Shown here in pieces: positions 22,885 through 35,104 of a stretch of DNA of 64,000 nucleotides. Source of the DNA: Penicillium oxalicum (taxonomy: Eukaryota > Ascomycota > Eurotiomycetes > Eurotiales > Aspergillaceae). A program made the translations under genes and the position numbers. Below the pieces are notes generated by a model. It was not told the DNA's origin, ran no database searches, and saw nothing but the letters and a program-made list of their open reading frames with translations. The DNA lies in assembly GCF_001723175.1 (NCBI RefSeq), contig NC_064653.1:3224001-3288000 (forward strand). The letters are read 5' to 3'. Position 1 is the first letter of the stretch; each line of letters begins with the position of its first letter.

Positions 22885-23718
22885 ATGCCTGGCTTCTCAG
22901 AGCCTGCCACCTCGCTTGCCGCTACATGGAAGAAACGGAAGCGGGACAATGAAGAAAACGTTGGCTTGAGTCGTCCGTAAGTGTTAGCAGTGGCCGCCTG
23001 CCCCCCGATTTGCAAGCATTGGAAACATTCTGTGAACCTCCACGCCTGACTTTGAACCGCCCCTCGACGCAGGTCATCCGCCTTCCCCTTCTGTAAAGAG
23101 TACAGTAGCTACGACACCAGTCGCCCATTGTCTCTGTCTCGGCACCCTGCAGAGATCAACGAGTTGTCATTTCGCCCCCGATGTCTCCCTCGGAAACGAA
23201 GACACCTACAGCCCCCATATCTTGCCATCCAGACTCACCAGTCTCCATCCCTCCTTCCACCCAACGTCTACAGTTCTGCTCAGGACGCCTACTCTCCGCC
23301 CGTGTCTCCCAAGACGTTGGTGCCACTTCCTTGTCCCCCAACATCCGCCTCGGCTCTGCGACCTTGTCACATCTGCCATCGACGCCCTACGACACGACAG
23401 CTCTTGGACGCCTATGCGGACTGTGATCTATGCCACCAGCGAGCTTGTTTCATCTGCCTGCGTCAGTGTGATGCCCCCAACTGCCCAGGCTCCGAGTCTA
23501 CCGCCGCGTCGGATGAGCATCAGCAAGATCTCTACTTTTCCCCGGGTGATATGGGTGACGAGAAGATGACTCGCAAACGTAAAGTTTGCTCTCGCTGCGC
23601 CGTCGAGGGACTTTCCGAGACAGGTCTGGAGATTGTTCGTTGCTTGGACTGCGTCCATGGTCTTTCCACATCGATGTGGCCTACGGATCACATGAATCAT
23701 GATATGATGCACGGATGA
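22885..23718 (+). CDS. small cysteine-rich (zinc-binding type) protein, unknown function
   Basis: Two exons, 22885-22976 and 23073-23718, about 245 residues; the GTAAGT donor and gacgCAG acceptor keep frame. The N-terminus is basic ('ATWKKRKRDNEEN', a possible nuclear signal), followed by a Pro/Ser-rich linker. The second half has clustered cysteines: 'CHICHRR', 'ADCDLCHQRACFICLRQCDAPNC', then 'CSRCAVEG' and 'VRCLDC'. Paired CxxC knuckles spaced like this normally bind two or more zinc ions in a RING- or treble-clef-like fold. I recognise it only as a lineage-restricted fungal type and do not assign a function; a RING-type ligase or a nuclear protein-interaction module are both possible. The end is rich in Met and His ('WPTDHMNHDMMHG'). 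Confidence 0.7.
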
Positions 23719-24463
23719 TCCCTCTCGTGAGGGGACTTCAAAACATGAACGATTTCGTGATGATTCTCCATGTCGAACATGACGCTCCTCACGCATGGAG
23801 CTTATATACCATCTTTGGGCTTTCTCTTTTTACAACGCTCACCGGGACGTCAAGGACACTCCACCTTTGAATGGGGTCGCAAATTGCAAGTCAAAGCCGC
23901 AAAACCCTGCTCTGCATCTCCTTTTCTTTATGATTTTATTTTCTCTGCCTCGTGAAGTCTTTTCGTCGAGTCTGCTTCCCCCACTATGCTGGAGGGGCGG
24001 ATTTTCAATTTGCATAGCGGTCTGGTTTATCGTATCCACTCATCTCATACTGGGACATCTTGTTCTTGCTTTTCTATTCTTTTGTTTGAAGCTGATTGAA
24101 CATTATAAATTGTCTTTTTTGGGGGGGCCCTGCGCGATGCAAACGTCTCTGCCCCATTATGTGTTGTCTTTTTCTTCCGTTGTTTTTGGGCCCAGGCGTT
24201 TCCATCATGACATTGATACCATACCACACAATTGCACAGACGGGACTTCTCGTCGAATTTAGCATTCGATTCAAAATAATACCAGTCGTTGGTCTTTCTT
24301 TTTAATTCAGTCCATGAATTATGCAACATTAATAATAACGACAGGTATACTGTCTACCAGTGTGTAGGTACAAAAGCACCATCGATACGCCGTGCATGCG
24401 TGAATCCACTCCTTTCTCCCTTGTGGTCTTTTTTTTTTCCTCTTGTCGAGGTCCAATCCGAGT
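23719..24463. other. convergent 3' intergenic region
   Basis: This holds the 3' UTRs of the cysteine-rich protein gene (plus) and NUS1 (minus). It is T-rich, with a G7 run at about 24120. No further gene was seen. Confidence 0.5.
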
Positions 24464-25709
24464 CTACCGACCAAATCGCATCTGCGCACCGGCGTAATGC
24501 CACAACCCCCTCATGAATCCCTGATACTCCACCGCCTCTCCATACCCAGTCATCCCATGATTGTGATCGCCTGTGCAGTACATTTCCGTCAACCGAATCT
24601 GCCACGGTGGATAGCCGTCCAGTTTCAGGAACGACCCAAAAACAAGCAGAAGATCCGGCTCGGGTTTCATGATAGGGCGGGCACCGGGGGATCTCTTGCC
24701 CAGCTGGGTCTGGAGAGGCTGCGTGGTGATGTCGCTGAGTTCGGCGTCGACGAGTTCGGGGGTGATGTCGTCGGGCGATAGTTTGCCGTTTTGAGACATT
24801 TCGGCGAGGGTCTTGGTGAGGTCGACGATGGTTTCGCGGCCATCTGTAGCGGAGAGGAGGAGGATTGTAAGAGATTGGGACTGAGTGTTGGAGGGTGAGG
24901 ATTCGGTTCTGGGTGTTGAGACTGCGTAGACGGGGTGGTGAGGCGCAAAGAGCTGGAGGGAAGGTTGTTGGGCGGATGTGCCAAAGTAGGAGGTCAATTT
25001 GGTGGAAATGTTTTGGTGAAGAGCGGGGATGCATGATTTGAGGATTCCTGTGTTTTGATGATTGATGAATGAGCGATTGAAACCATTAATGTGAATGTCG
25101 TGGAGGGGGCGTATAGCCTGGGGTGGTACTGTTTTCTCGTGCTTTTTTTTTCTCTCTTCTGCTTCTTCACGTACCTGATTTCTCATATACGCTCAACTGC
25201 GGAATCCCCGCACTCGCACTCCAGGCAGCCAACTCGGCCACCTCGTCCATCAAGACCGCCAAGGCATCGTCCTCTTTGTGGAGCGTCAAGATCACACTCA
25301 GATGCTCCGGTAAGCGTTTCAACCCCCGAACATCCTTGCGAATCAGCTCCGGGGTGCGGTGGTGGTGGTATACAATCGCAAAGACTCGGTCGACCACCGC
25401 ATGGTACGCCTGCAGGAGACGGACCACGATCCCGAAGAAGATATGTGTGATGGCATACGTCAACTTGTAGAGTTGCGACTTGAGGAATGTGCGAATCGGC
25501 TTCTTGCGAGGCCGCTGGCGCCGTTGCGAGGGGTTGGCACCCGTGCGAGATTGCGACGGCGAGTTCACGCTCGAGGAGGTGGGCTCCAAGTCTGCTGGAT
25601 CGGGCAGGTAGGGTTTGAGGAGATTCTCGCGTTCGGTGGCATTGAGTTTGGTGTCGCCACGAGCGCGGAGCTCGGCGCGGAGGGTCTCGCGGTCGGTCCG
25701 GGAGACCAT
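24464..25709 (-). CDS. NUS1: dehydrodolichyl diphosphate synthase complex subunit Nus1
   Basis: Two exons, 25709-25175 and 25047-24464, 372 residues. The N-terminal 75 residues are hydrophilic and basic. Residues about 81-104 ('YKLTYAITHIFFGIVVRLLQ') form the membrane anchor. The C-terminal half is the catalytically inactive cis-prenyltransferase-like fold. Its end carries 'PEPDLLLVFGSFLKLDGYPP', 'WQIRLTEMYCTG' and the terminal 'MRFGR' with the conserved RxG motif that completes the active site of the partner Rer2/Srt1 subunit. The complex makes the long polyprenyl diphosphate for dolichol in the ER, needed for N-glycosylation and GPI anchors. It is longer than animal NgBR because of a low-complexity insert between anchor and core. 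It shares an upstream region of about 0.84 kb with SEC10. Confidence 0.93.
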
Positions 25710-26552
25710 GTCGGGTGGAGGAAGGGAGAGTGATTGAATGGACGTGAGTTGGGGGTGGGTGAGAATGAGAGTGGTGGATCAGAAGAGGGGTGGAAGAGTA
25801 GATGTCGACGGTGTTGGTCGTGGGTGCCCGGTGTCTCTCTGGGAGCTGCGGCCTAGTATCCGAGCCCACATGCAAATTGCTGTGCCTCCCAGTGGAGCGA
25901 AAGGTGGGAAGTATATATATCGGGCCAGGCTGGATGGACTTGGAAGTGAATGAGCGGTAAAAAGTGTCGTGGACATTTTTGCTGACCTATTCAAAGTGCG
26001 CTCTGCCACGAGTGGCTGTCCGGTACTTTGCACTGCCTCGCTAGTCGTGTCATTTCTATAAATTCACATGTACATCTCGGTCACTCGACATATTGCATCA
26101 TCACGAATAGAGCAGAGTTCCAGCAACAACTCACGGTGCGGAAAATGAAAATTGACGCCAATGTAGAAGCAAAGTTAGCAATTGAGATTACATCAGATAG
26201 AACTCGATCTAACATCTGGTGGATTCTTGACGGGACAACCAGAATCAAGATCGATCAGCAGTGGTGAGCTATTGAGAGACGCATCTGTCCTGTTCATAGT
26301 TCACCCGGCCACTCCAACCTTAACTGCCGCCCCTGTGGCACGCGCGCCGCAGTGGAAATTACTTAGCCGCACCGCCGACACTTCAACCCAGCTCGTCCGC
26401 TGAAGCTTACCCCGGACTGCGGTCAATTTCGAAGAGCTCTCGTCTGCCTTAAATCAGGTGCACCCACTCTCAGCTCTCTTCTGTGCCCAGTGACGTTCCA
26501 CAATTCGGTCGGATTGCAGAGAGAGCCACATGACTGCCTCTCAACCGCCATC
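25710..26552. promoter_or_regulatory. divergent promoter region NUS1 / SEC10
   Basis: An interval of 843 bp separates the two start codons on opposite strands, so regulatory elements for both must lie here or inside the genes. The SEC10 side contains an 8-codon uORF (26530-26556). Confidence 0.6.
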
Positions 26553-26556
26553 ATGA
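26530..26556 (+). promoter_or_regulatory. uORF (8 codons) overlapping SEC10 start
   Basis: ATG at 26530 opens an 8-codon frame (MTASQPPS) whose stop TGA at 26554-26556 overlaps the SEC10 start codon at 26553 in an ATGA arrangement. This is the classic layout for termination-reinitiation or leaky scanning, provided the transcript begins upstream of 26530. Confidence 0.55.
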
Positions 26557-29346
26557 TGATGCCTGACAGTGCATCCATAGCGACCACGAACCCCGCCCGC
26601 TCCGTCTTCCCCCAGGGTCCCAGTTTCTCCCTGGAGGATTTCTCCAGCCGTGATTTCATCGTCAAGGAATTCATCGAAGCCCTCTCCGACACGGCCATTT
26701 CTCATCGTCGTTCGGCCGCGGGAACCGCAGCCGGCGCAAATCAACCCTTTGATCCGAAACCTCTCATCCGCACCTTTGAAAATGCGCAGCGGCGTCTCGG
26801 GGAACTCTCGGGGGATCTGGAGATTCGAGAGAACGAGTTGTCGGCGGCGGTGCGACGTGCGGAGGCTCAGCATTCTCAGAACTTGACGACGCTGGGTCGA
26901 AAATTGCGACAAACGATCGAGTCGTTCCAACAGCTGGACACCTCATTGAATGGCAATGGAATGGACAACAGTGAAGGTAGAGGGACAGCTGGAGGCACGG
27001 GCAACATGGCTGTGGAAACGGGTCGGCGATTAGAAGAGTTGGACCGACAGCGCCGCCGGGCGCTGGATGCACATTTCTTGCTCGAGTGCTGGGATGGCGT
27101 ATCCAATCGAGGCGAGATTTCTTTGCTGGAGAACCTCCGACGCTCGGGCACGGCAGAGGCCAAGGTTCGCTCGGCGCAGATAGCACGCCAGCTCTTGCGC
27201 ATCAGCCAGCGACTGGATCCACAGAGTTGGCAGTCCTCGTCCAAACCAAGCAACGGCAAGTACGGGGGTAACACGTCGTCTTCGGAAGACCTGAGTACTG
27301 GCGCCAATACGCCGCGGAGGAATACGCGTGAAATTATCGAGAAATTCTCCGAGACCTTGGAGAAGGACTTGCTGAAACAATTTGATGACTTTTACCGCAA
27401 GGCCAATTTCGACGGGATGAAGGATTGTGCTACGGTGCTGCATGATTTCAATGGTGGCTCCAGTGTGATTGCGCTGTTTGTGAATCAGCACCAGTTCTTC
27501 ATCGACCGCAGCCAGCTAGTTACGGAAGAAGTCGGCGGTGATGCCGAGTCGTGGGAGAAGATGGCCGATCCTGACGCGGAGTTGCCGGGCGTGGAGCCGA
27601 GCTTACAGTCCCTGTTGGATGAAGTCAAGGTCGTGGTGCAGGAAGAGTCTGCGATTATTCGACGAGCCTTTCCATACTACGAGCAAGTCCTGGGCAAGTT
27701 TTTACAGCGCGTGTTTCAACAATCAATTCAGCAGCGCCTAGAGATGGTGCTGGACAAGGCCAGTGGAGTTTCCTCGTTGGCTTTTCTCCGGTGTCTGCAG
27801 AGCTCCCGAGGGTACATCAGCGCTTTGATTGAGGACCTCAAAGCTCACGGTCTCACCGAGCATCCCGAGCCAATCTCCTCTCAAACCGCCTTGCTGCTAG
27901 ATCACCAACTGGAGGAGCTGTTCGTGCCTTACTTTGTGGGATCGTCCTATATTGAACGAGAGAAGCGTACCCTGGAGGAGCTCTTCCACGCCGTGCTGTT
28001 CAAATTCACCTCTTACCATGCACGTCGCAAGAAGGCCGCGACCACTTTCATGGCCTCTCTTTCACGGCCCAGCACGACGGAGCTGCTCTCCGCCACACGT
28101 GACGCCTTCATCAGCCGACTCGACTCGCCTGAGATGCCCTCCACGCAGCGACGGATGTTACTTCAAGTGGCGAACGTGAACGATATTCCGGAAACACAGC
28201 GACTGACCGAGATCAAGATCACCGACGAAGAGGGCCAACCGAATCTCAACGACGCCAAGCGCATGCTGAAATGGCTCGCTGAGGCGGTGGGCCGCGGCCT
28301 GGAGCTGAGCGTCAATGCCGATACCCACAAGGACGTCTCGGCTCTCTTGACCTTTTTGCTGGCCAACATGGGTGACGGATATGTCGATGTTTGCCTCGAC
28401 GCTGCCTTGGAAGCGGCCACGGCCCAAGAATCCGGGAAGAATGAGCCGGACTTGGGATACCTGATGTCTGTGCGGACGACGATTAGTGTCACCACGTTGA
28501 TGGTGATGTGCGTGAATGCAGTCTTGCTGCCTCTGGCTACGTCGAGTATCACCACCCGTCGGGATATGGAAAAGCGGATCTCTCAGACCACGTCACGCAT
28601 TGAAGACAAAATCAACACCATCGAACAGAAGACGATTGATGCTACGCTGGCGTGGGTTAGTCGACTCCTGTCAGGTCAACGGAAGAATGATTTCCGGCCC
28701 CGAGAGAGTGATAGTGCGGCATGGCTGGAAATGTTGCAAACACCGGTACGTTGACTGGATTATTCTCATGCTTCTGAGAGTATACAGTCTACCTGGCATA
28801 TAACCGATGTCCATAAATTTTTGTTTTGGTTTGTTTGATTACTGACTAAATTTCTTGCAGACATGCTCTTCCATCTGCACCTTCCTCACGCGAGTGCATA
28901 ATATCGCTCGCACCGCACTGCCCACCAGCGGGTCCAATGTTCGCCAGGTTCTAACGGAAATCGCCCTGGGCACCCGTGTGCTTCTCCTGGAACACTTTAA
29001 GCGATTCGCCGTGAGCGGACCCGGTGGACTGATGGTGACCAAGGATATGACGCAATACGCCGACCTTCTCAAGTCCTGGGATATTGACGAGGACACCAAG
29101 GGACCCGGCGGCGCGCTGGACGTGCTACTGGAAGTCGGCAGTTTGTTTGTCATTGGCGTCGAGGCCCTTCGAGAGCGGATCCGCGGCGGTGCGGCCAGCG
29201 GGGGCACGGGTGCCTCGGCGGGACCTGGTCGAAGCGCGGGCGGCCAAATGGAGGCGAAACTGAGTGTGCAGGAAGTGCGGGCGTATGTTTCTCGGCGAGA
29301 GGATTCGAATACGGTGGCTATGCAGCAAGTTCTGAATGCATTGTAG
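26553..29346 (+). CDS. SEC10: exocyst complex component Sec10
   Basis: Exons 26553-28745 and 28861-29346 encode about 892 residues. I chose the ATG triplet at 26553, since the frame further upstream has no ATG. Near the N-terminus, 'FPQGPSFSLEDFSSRDFIV' and 'FDPKPLIRTFENA' followed by a heptad-rich helical region ('LRENELSAAV'-like) match fungal Sec10. The middle contains 'NFDGMKDCATVLHDFNGG', 'IQRLEMVLDKAS'-like and 'LLDHQLEELFVPYFVGSSYIE', all typical. The C-terminal exon holds 'LGTRVLLLEHFKRFAVSGPG' and 'MTKDMTQYADLLKSW', the most conserved end of the family. Sec10 is one of the eight exocyst subunits and, with Sec15, helps tether secretory vesicles at the hyphal tip and septum. A Gly/Ala/Ser-rich insert near the C-terminus (about 29185-29250) is probably a flexible loop. 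The F-box protein Rcy1 is a distant relative, but no F-box is seen. Confidence 0.93.
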
Positions 29347-32300
29347 ACGTCACATTGAACTATGAATGAACTTTGCAAGTCAGGACAATACTTTTTTTTA
29401 TTTAATTTTATCTCCTTTTCTCTCTTCCTCTTTTTCCCCGAGTCCTGCTCTTGGAGAGGCCATGTATTGCTCCATCTCGCTAGAGATATCCACCGTCTTT
29501 ATTTTACGGCCTCCCCTCTATCGGAACAAAAGGGACTTCCGACAGGGGAGGGAACCTCCAGCAAAAGACATGTCGTATGCCCCTCCTCCACGTACCCAGG
29601 TTTCTAGAACTTTAGACTCTCGGACAATTTCAACCTGCAGTTCCTTAGCCTTATCTTATGACCTACATGTACAGAACTTCGCTACCTAGTTTCCGGTTTG
29701 CTTTTGCTTTTTTTTTTTTGGTCTGTGCGACAACCTTGTCCCAACTGAATGGATCTTGCGGTGCGATCCATCTATACCCTAGATTTACCATTTCTTTCTC
29801 ACTTTCTATCCTTCTATGGGGCGGGGAGTAAGTACAACTCGGGATCTCGGGGAAGTGTATTTTTTTCCAGTATCGGACATATCTATCAGGGATTGAGGAT
29901 TACTGCCTTAGCGTCGCGGGCATGCATGCGCGAGGCAAAACAGGCGAGTGCGTCTGCCTACCCACGGAGCTTAGAAGAGTCATTGTAGGCGAGATGGAGG
30001 TAGTACACATACGCATATGAGATGGACGGGCGGCTTGGACGGGAGGTAATCATTTATGCGGACCAGTGTAATAGGATGGATGATGGTGTCTACCTATTTT
30101 TCCTTGTGGTTGGTAATTCATCCAGTCAATCTATCTGATGAAGTATTGCTGTTTGTTCTTTGCTTGCTTGACGTCAAATAGAGGGTGGATTCATTCTTTG
30201 AGGGATGTTGAGGTATAAGATGGGTGCTTTTAGATTACATCCGACCTACTAGGTACGTTCGATGTATATCGTTCAGTAGAAAATAGGGATGGAGTTTAGA
30301 GTATACCGTGAGTAGCTGTGGATGTCAGGACTCGTGATGGAACTAGTCATTACTTTCACCGATCTCGAACCTTTCACGAGGGTCTTTGCTATCTTGTCTT
30401 TCTTTTGTCAAATGGGAGGGACGGAGGGATGGGGACGAGGTCGTCCTTTTTTGCCTAGACTCGCACGACACTAAAACTGACGCTACTAACAAGGTTTTCC
30501 CATCCGATCGAGATGAGCAATCAAGCCGAACAGATCTGATTGAGCTCGCGTGGCAGGAGCGTAATCGTGCAGCGAACCACTGCACTAGGGAGTTCGTCCG
30601 TGGTGAGGGGGCTTTTGGAGATTTGCGGCAAAAAAAAGAGGGAAGAGGTTTGTGATGTATCAGATTTTGAATCTGATTTTGATCACTTGCTCGGTCCGTT
30701 CACCATCTTTAGTTTTGGACTGGGTTCAGATTGGAATTTCGGCGAAGAGTCTTTTGCTTTTTGATCTCCGGAGGGGGGATCCTGATTTTTTTTTTCTTTC
30801 TTTTTTATTTGAACTTATTTGGTTGCTTGGTTGATTGTGTGATTGCTATTTCGGGTGCGATTGTTATGGCGGTAGTTAATAATCAACTTAATAGGTACTA
30901 GGCCTGTCTTTGATTTGAAGCATGTTCCACGTCTGTGGGATGGGATTCCACCGGAAAGACTCAACTACGTGTACCTCGAGGGTATTCAAGAAAAGAAGAA
31001 CCACCTGGTTACTGAATACTTGAGCTCGAAATCTCAGATTTATAGGTGGGTTGAGAACAAACCTCTCTTTTCGTTTCTTCTAGAAAAGGCTTTAATTCTT
31101 CATGATTCAACTTCCTTGCTTTCTTCTACCCCTAACAAATTGCCTCTCTAGTCCTATCTTCAGAGTTTCGTAGCCCTTCGCATCCACAGCAAATCTTGCA
31201 GCAGCACAACACCCGGTGCACTACGCAATGGTACACCGATGCGCCTACTCCTCGATTCAACCCGAGTGCCCGGGTGCGTGGAATGATAAAGTTCCGCTCT
31301 GACTTGCAGAGACTTATGAGAGAAAGATGGAGAGAGGGATAAACAGAGATCCACCAGTCCAGTCCGGCTGGTCTAGTCCGGATCCACCTTCTCTGCACGA
31401 CCAGGTAGCAACCACGGTAGACTGCTCCGAGGGCATTTTGATCTGACAGCTCACAACCTAATGCAGTCCGAGCTGCATGGAAGAAAGGGAGGGAAAGCAA
31501 AAAAAAAAAAGCATATAGATCCCGACGGGAACCGGGGCTGATGACATTGTGGATCTGGAACTATTGTTTTGATCGGGTATAGTGTAGTGGTGCGGGTATT
31601 GCATGGACTCTCGGAAGGTATATATGGAAGTGCACGGGAACTTGGGACATGAGGCGAAGATACGTCGTGTGGTTTGCTTTTGTGTGTGTCGGTAGTCTAC
31701 TTCTTTCTTGACTCGGGGATGTAATTTCATAGTTTATTCTTGTTTTTATGCTTATTCGATTTTTTTTCGAATGAATGGAACCTTTTTGAAGGAGTCAGGC
31801 GGTCGAGCCGAGTTGGATCTATCAACGATATGGTAAAAAGTTCCAAGAATATAGTTCCAGCGGATCCGAGTAAAATGTTTCATTCACAACCTGCCGGTAT
31901 TTCACTCCTCCAAAGCCAAAAAAAAAAGATATGCAAACAGCCGCGTCGATTCCCAGACTCTCACCGTTTCAACTGGCCCCATCCTCCCGTTTTAGTTTGC
32001 GCTGGCGAGGAAGGACTTTGTACATACGTAATGTGTACTTTAGATGTACAAATGCATTTGCAACGCGGTAAAAGTTTGGACCAATGATCAATCTGAGGAC
32101 ACACTCTGCATGTTGTCGTCGTGGTCTTCTCTACATACGGAGGCGCGCGTCTCTCGTGCATCCTGTGAGATGCCCTGTTGGTACTGAACGAGGTGGTTGC
32201 TGCCCGAGACATGCCTTGTTTCTAATTTTCCGAGTTTACATGACAAAGTTGGTGCAGGGTTGAGAGGCATTTTCATTGATGACGGGCTAAATATGTTATC

Positions 32301-32729
32301 TACAATGTGTGTCATGTCGTCAAGGGCTTGCAACGATATCAAAGATACTCTGGTAGGAGATTGAGAACCAATATCCGTTCACATGATCTTTGGACGATAA
32401 ACGCCACGAGTCAGTACTGACAGGATTGATCTGGGGACTCGAGTCACGAGCCCATGTTCATCGTTGTGATGAGCTAAAAATTGAAATCGGCTATTGTATC
32501 TACTAAATACAGAGGAAAGAGAAATACTACGTGGTACCTCCCACAGTACCCGGTCGAGACCACTCGACAACCGGTTGCCTCCAGTTCCTGCTGGACAATG
32601 AAGCAAACCCCGCTGCAGACGCTAGACGATGGGAATTGTTGTTGGATCTTTCCTCTGTTGTCTCACTCTCCCTCGCTCTCTTCTCTTCCCGCTTTCCTCC
32701 CATCCCTTGCTGTGGTTTTCCACCGACCA

Positions 32730-32744
32730 GGGGGGGGGGGGGGG
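32730..32744 (+). repeat. G15 homopolymer
   Basis: Fifteen G in a row in the gene-free stretch, followed by CCC. It could form intermolecular quadruplex structure or mark a sequencing or assembly soft spot. Confidence 0.9.
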
Positions 32745-34329
32745 CCCAGGGTGCAGGCAGCCGAGGAACCTTGATCCTAAACCGTGGCTTGTTTAGGGTG
32801 ACTGCATCGTCTGGAGGGGGGGCACAATAGGACGAAAATGGGGAACGGGGAAGAGAAAGCGAGAGAAGGGTGATTGCGATTGTGAGAAAGTCAACTGACG
32901 GTGGGAAAGGCCAGACTCGGGATTGGTCTCAGTCATTGTTCATGGCGAGATTTGGTCTCGATCCCCACGAGAGAGAAAGCAGGACTACGAATGTAAATGA
33001 AGCTTTAACTCATGATATGCGAATTCTGGGACCCTCAACTCGACCAGTGAGGGACAGCACCGCCGTGCGCGAACCATGACGCAGATCTACAGGTCGGGAG
33101 CTTCGGGAGTATCGCTTGGATTTGCCATCTGTCTGGGCTGGGGCTCCAGCGTCGTCAACTGACGAGAGGGAACCAGGTACTAGTATGAAGGTACCACCGT
33201 ACACTCATCACTGCGCTACCCAGTGCGCACAGGAGTACAATTGCAAGCGAAGGGGTAAAAAAAAAGTTTGTCCCCAAGAGAAAGTTGGTTCCACGTCGAG
33301 GCAAAGGTGGCCATGTGCCAGCGTTGCGATCTGGGTGCGAACTGGCGACAAACCGGTTCATCGAGGCGTTCATGACAGGTCAGATCGAGGATTTGACTCA
33401 AGGATGGAACGGAATGCGGAGGAAGGGGCAATGACGGGAAGCGATGCGAGAGGTTTGAGCAAATCTGTGCATTCACGGTGTGGCTCCGGGCGGATCCTAG
33501 ACGGGTCCACTTTCCACGCGGGTTCTTACTCGATCCTGTCGTTGTTTGCTGTTTGTCATTTTGCGCTGTTCATGAACTTGGGCGTGGGCAGTTGGGCAGC
33601 GAGTGGTGATGGGATCCCAGGATGGATTTGCTCTGTGAAGAGTTGTCGAGATGAGGTTGGAAGAAGAGATGAATGGACTGTGGAATTTATTCCTTGTATT
33701 CTCGTGACGCAATCTCGGATCCGGTGACAATGACCTTATCTTCGCCAGAGGGAAAGCAACTGCCCGTTGATTCTCTGGTCTCCTCGTCGGAAAAGGGTTT
33801 GCCAAAGTGACAGGTCTGCCCATGAGCAGCATCTCTCCACTGGGTCAATTCGTCCTGATCCGGCTGGCAGCACCAGCAAAGCGCAGAAGGATCCACCACC
33901 TTTTGCACCTCCCGACTCCCGATCAGATCCTCGCTGGTCTTTCGGTCCGTGCACGCTGGACCGTCCATATGATTCCAGACAGCAGCACTGTCCTCGAGAC
34001 TGTTGTCGACTCCAGTCGAAGGTGGTGGGGTCGGGCTAATTTAGCGCCCTTGTGCTTTCTTTGTTGGATGCATGCACGCGGCGTCATGACCACCGAATCC
34101 GCGTCTCAGGAACTGAACTCTACCGGGAGGCTGTTCTTTGATAAATTGTTGGGGATGTGGATCTGAGCCGAACCAGCTGATGATGAGAAGACATGGGATA
34201 CCCGACCCTCCCAGCGCTTAGGTTGGGCCATGTTTGGATTTTGGGTGCATCCAGCATAATGCACGCACCAAAGAAGCAAGTGGAAGGATGGAAGGATATC
34301 CTTACTGTTTGTCAACATCAGAGCCCGTC

Positions 34330-34355
34330 TGATCATGACCCGCGGGTCATGATCA
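34330..34355. repeat. perfect 26-bp palindrome
   Basis: The left arm TGATCATGACCCG at 34330-34342 is followed immediately by its exact reverse complement at 34343-34355, with no spacer. It lies about 750 bp upstream of the gene starting at 35105. Confidence 0.9.
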
Positions 34356-35104
34356 TTGGAAAGTATCGGACTGGTCGAGCTTGGAATAGAGCGCTTGTTC
34401 ACTATCTTGGTGGGGGAGGGCTGATCACGGATCACGGCGCTTGCTGGCAGCGAAAAAGGTGATGTGGTGGGGACGAGCTGGGTTTCCGTGAGGAGGATCA
34501 GACCTGCAGATAGTTATTCAATCATGGAAGGGGATTTTTCTTGATTTCTTTTTTTTTTTTTCAACTGTGTTTTTCCTTTTTCGTCTCTGTCATTTTGTCC
34601 CTCATGCTATTGGGGATACTAGGTCGAACATTTATCGTTTCGAGCGGGGAATAGTCTGGCTGAGTAGTATATAGCCCTTGGATGTGCTTTCTTTTTGCCC
34701 GTTGCAGGTGATGCAGCGTTCGACAAGGACTCGGTGTGGGAATGATAGAGCATCGTACAAGATACTCCAGCTCCATCTTTGACTCCTCCCTTCTTACTGT
34801 CAATCTACCTTCCGTTCTGCCCGTCGGAGATTTTTGACTCTCGGGCGCCTGCGTGATCGTGCGGCCTCTCTGATTAGGCCATCATTGACTCCTTACAGGG
34901 CAGGCGGGCGGCCGATGTATATGAGCACCGCTGCGTCCAAACAACGAAGCATCCCGACCGTGAAACCGATCTGCCAGCTCAATTTCCTCTATTTACACGA
35001 CTGACTTGGACGTGTTCCTGGAAGTCCGTCCTCGATCAAATATTCCAGCACCTTGAGTTGACCCTCTTGGGCCTCTAATCACCCCTCGAGATTGCTTCAG
35101 CACC

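Larger units (their letters stand above)
29347..35104. other. 5.8-kb gene-free stretch
   Basis: No frame here carries a recognisable domain or a spliced continuation on either strand. The first few hundred bases are the T-rich SEC10 3' UTR. Contents noted: G15 tract at 32730-32744, a perfect 26-bp palindrome at 34330-34355, a homopolymeric A run near 31500 and several T runs. The right end is the promoter and leader of the gene starting at 35105. Long non-coding transcripts cannot be excluded. Confidence 0.45.

Noticed and set aside
26490..26552. Extended N-terminus for SEC10
   Set aside because: The extension would need a GTG start; the ATG triplet at 26553 is the first ATG in frame.
33116..33727. 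203-codon open frame, plus strand
   Set aside because: Does not begin with ATG, shows no domain, and its opposite strand is just as open.
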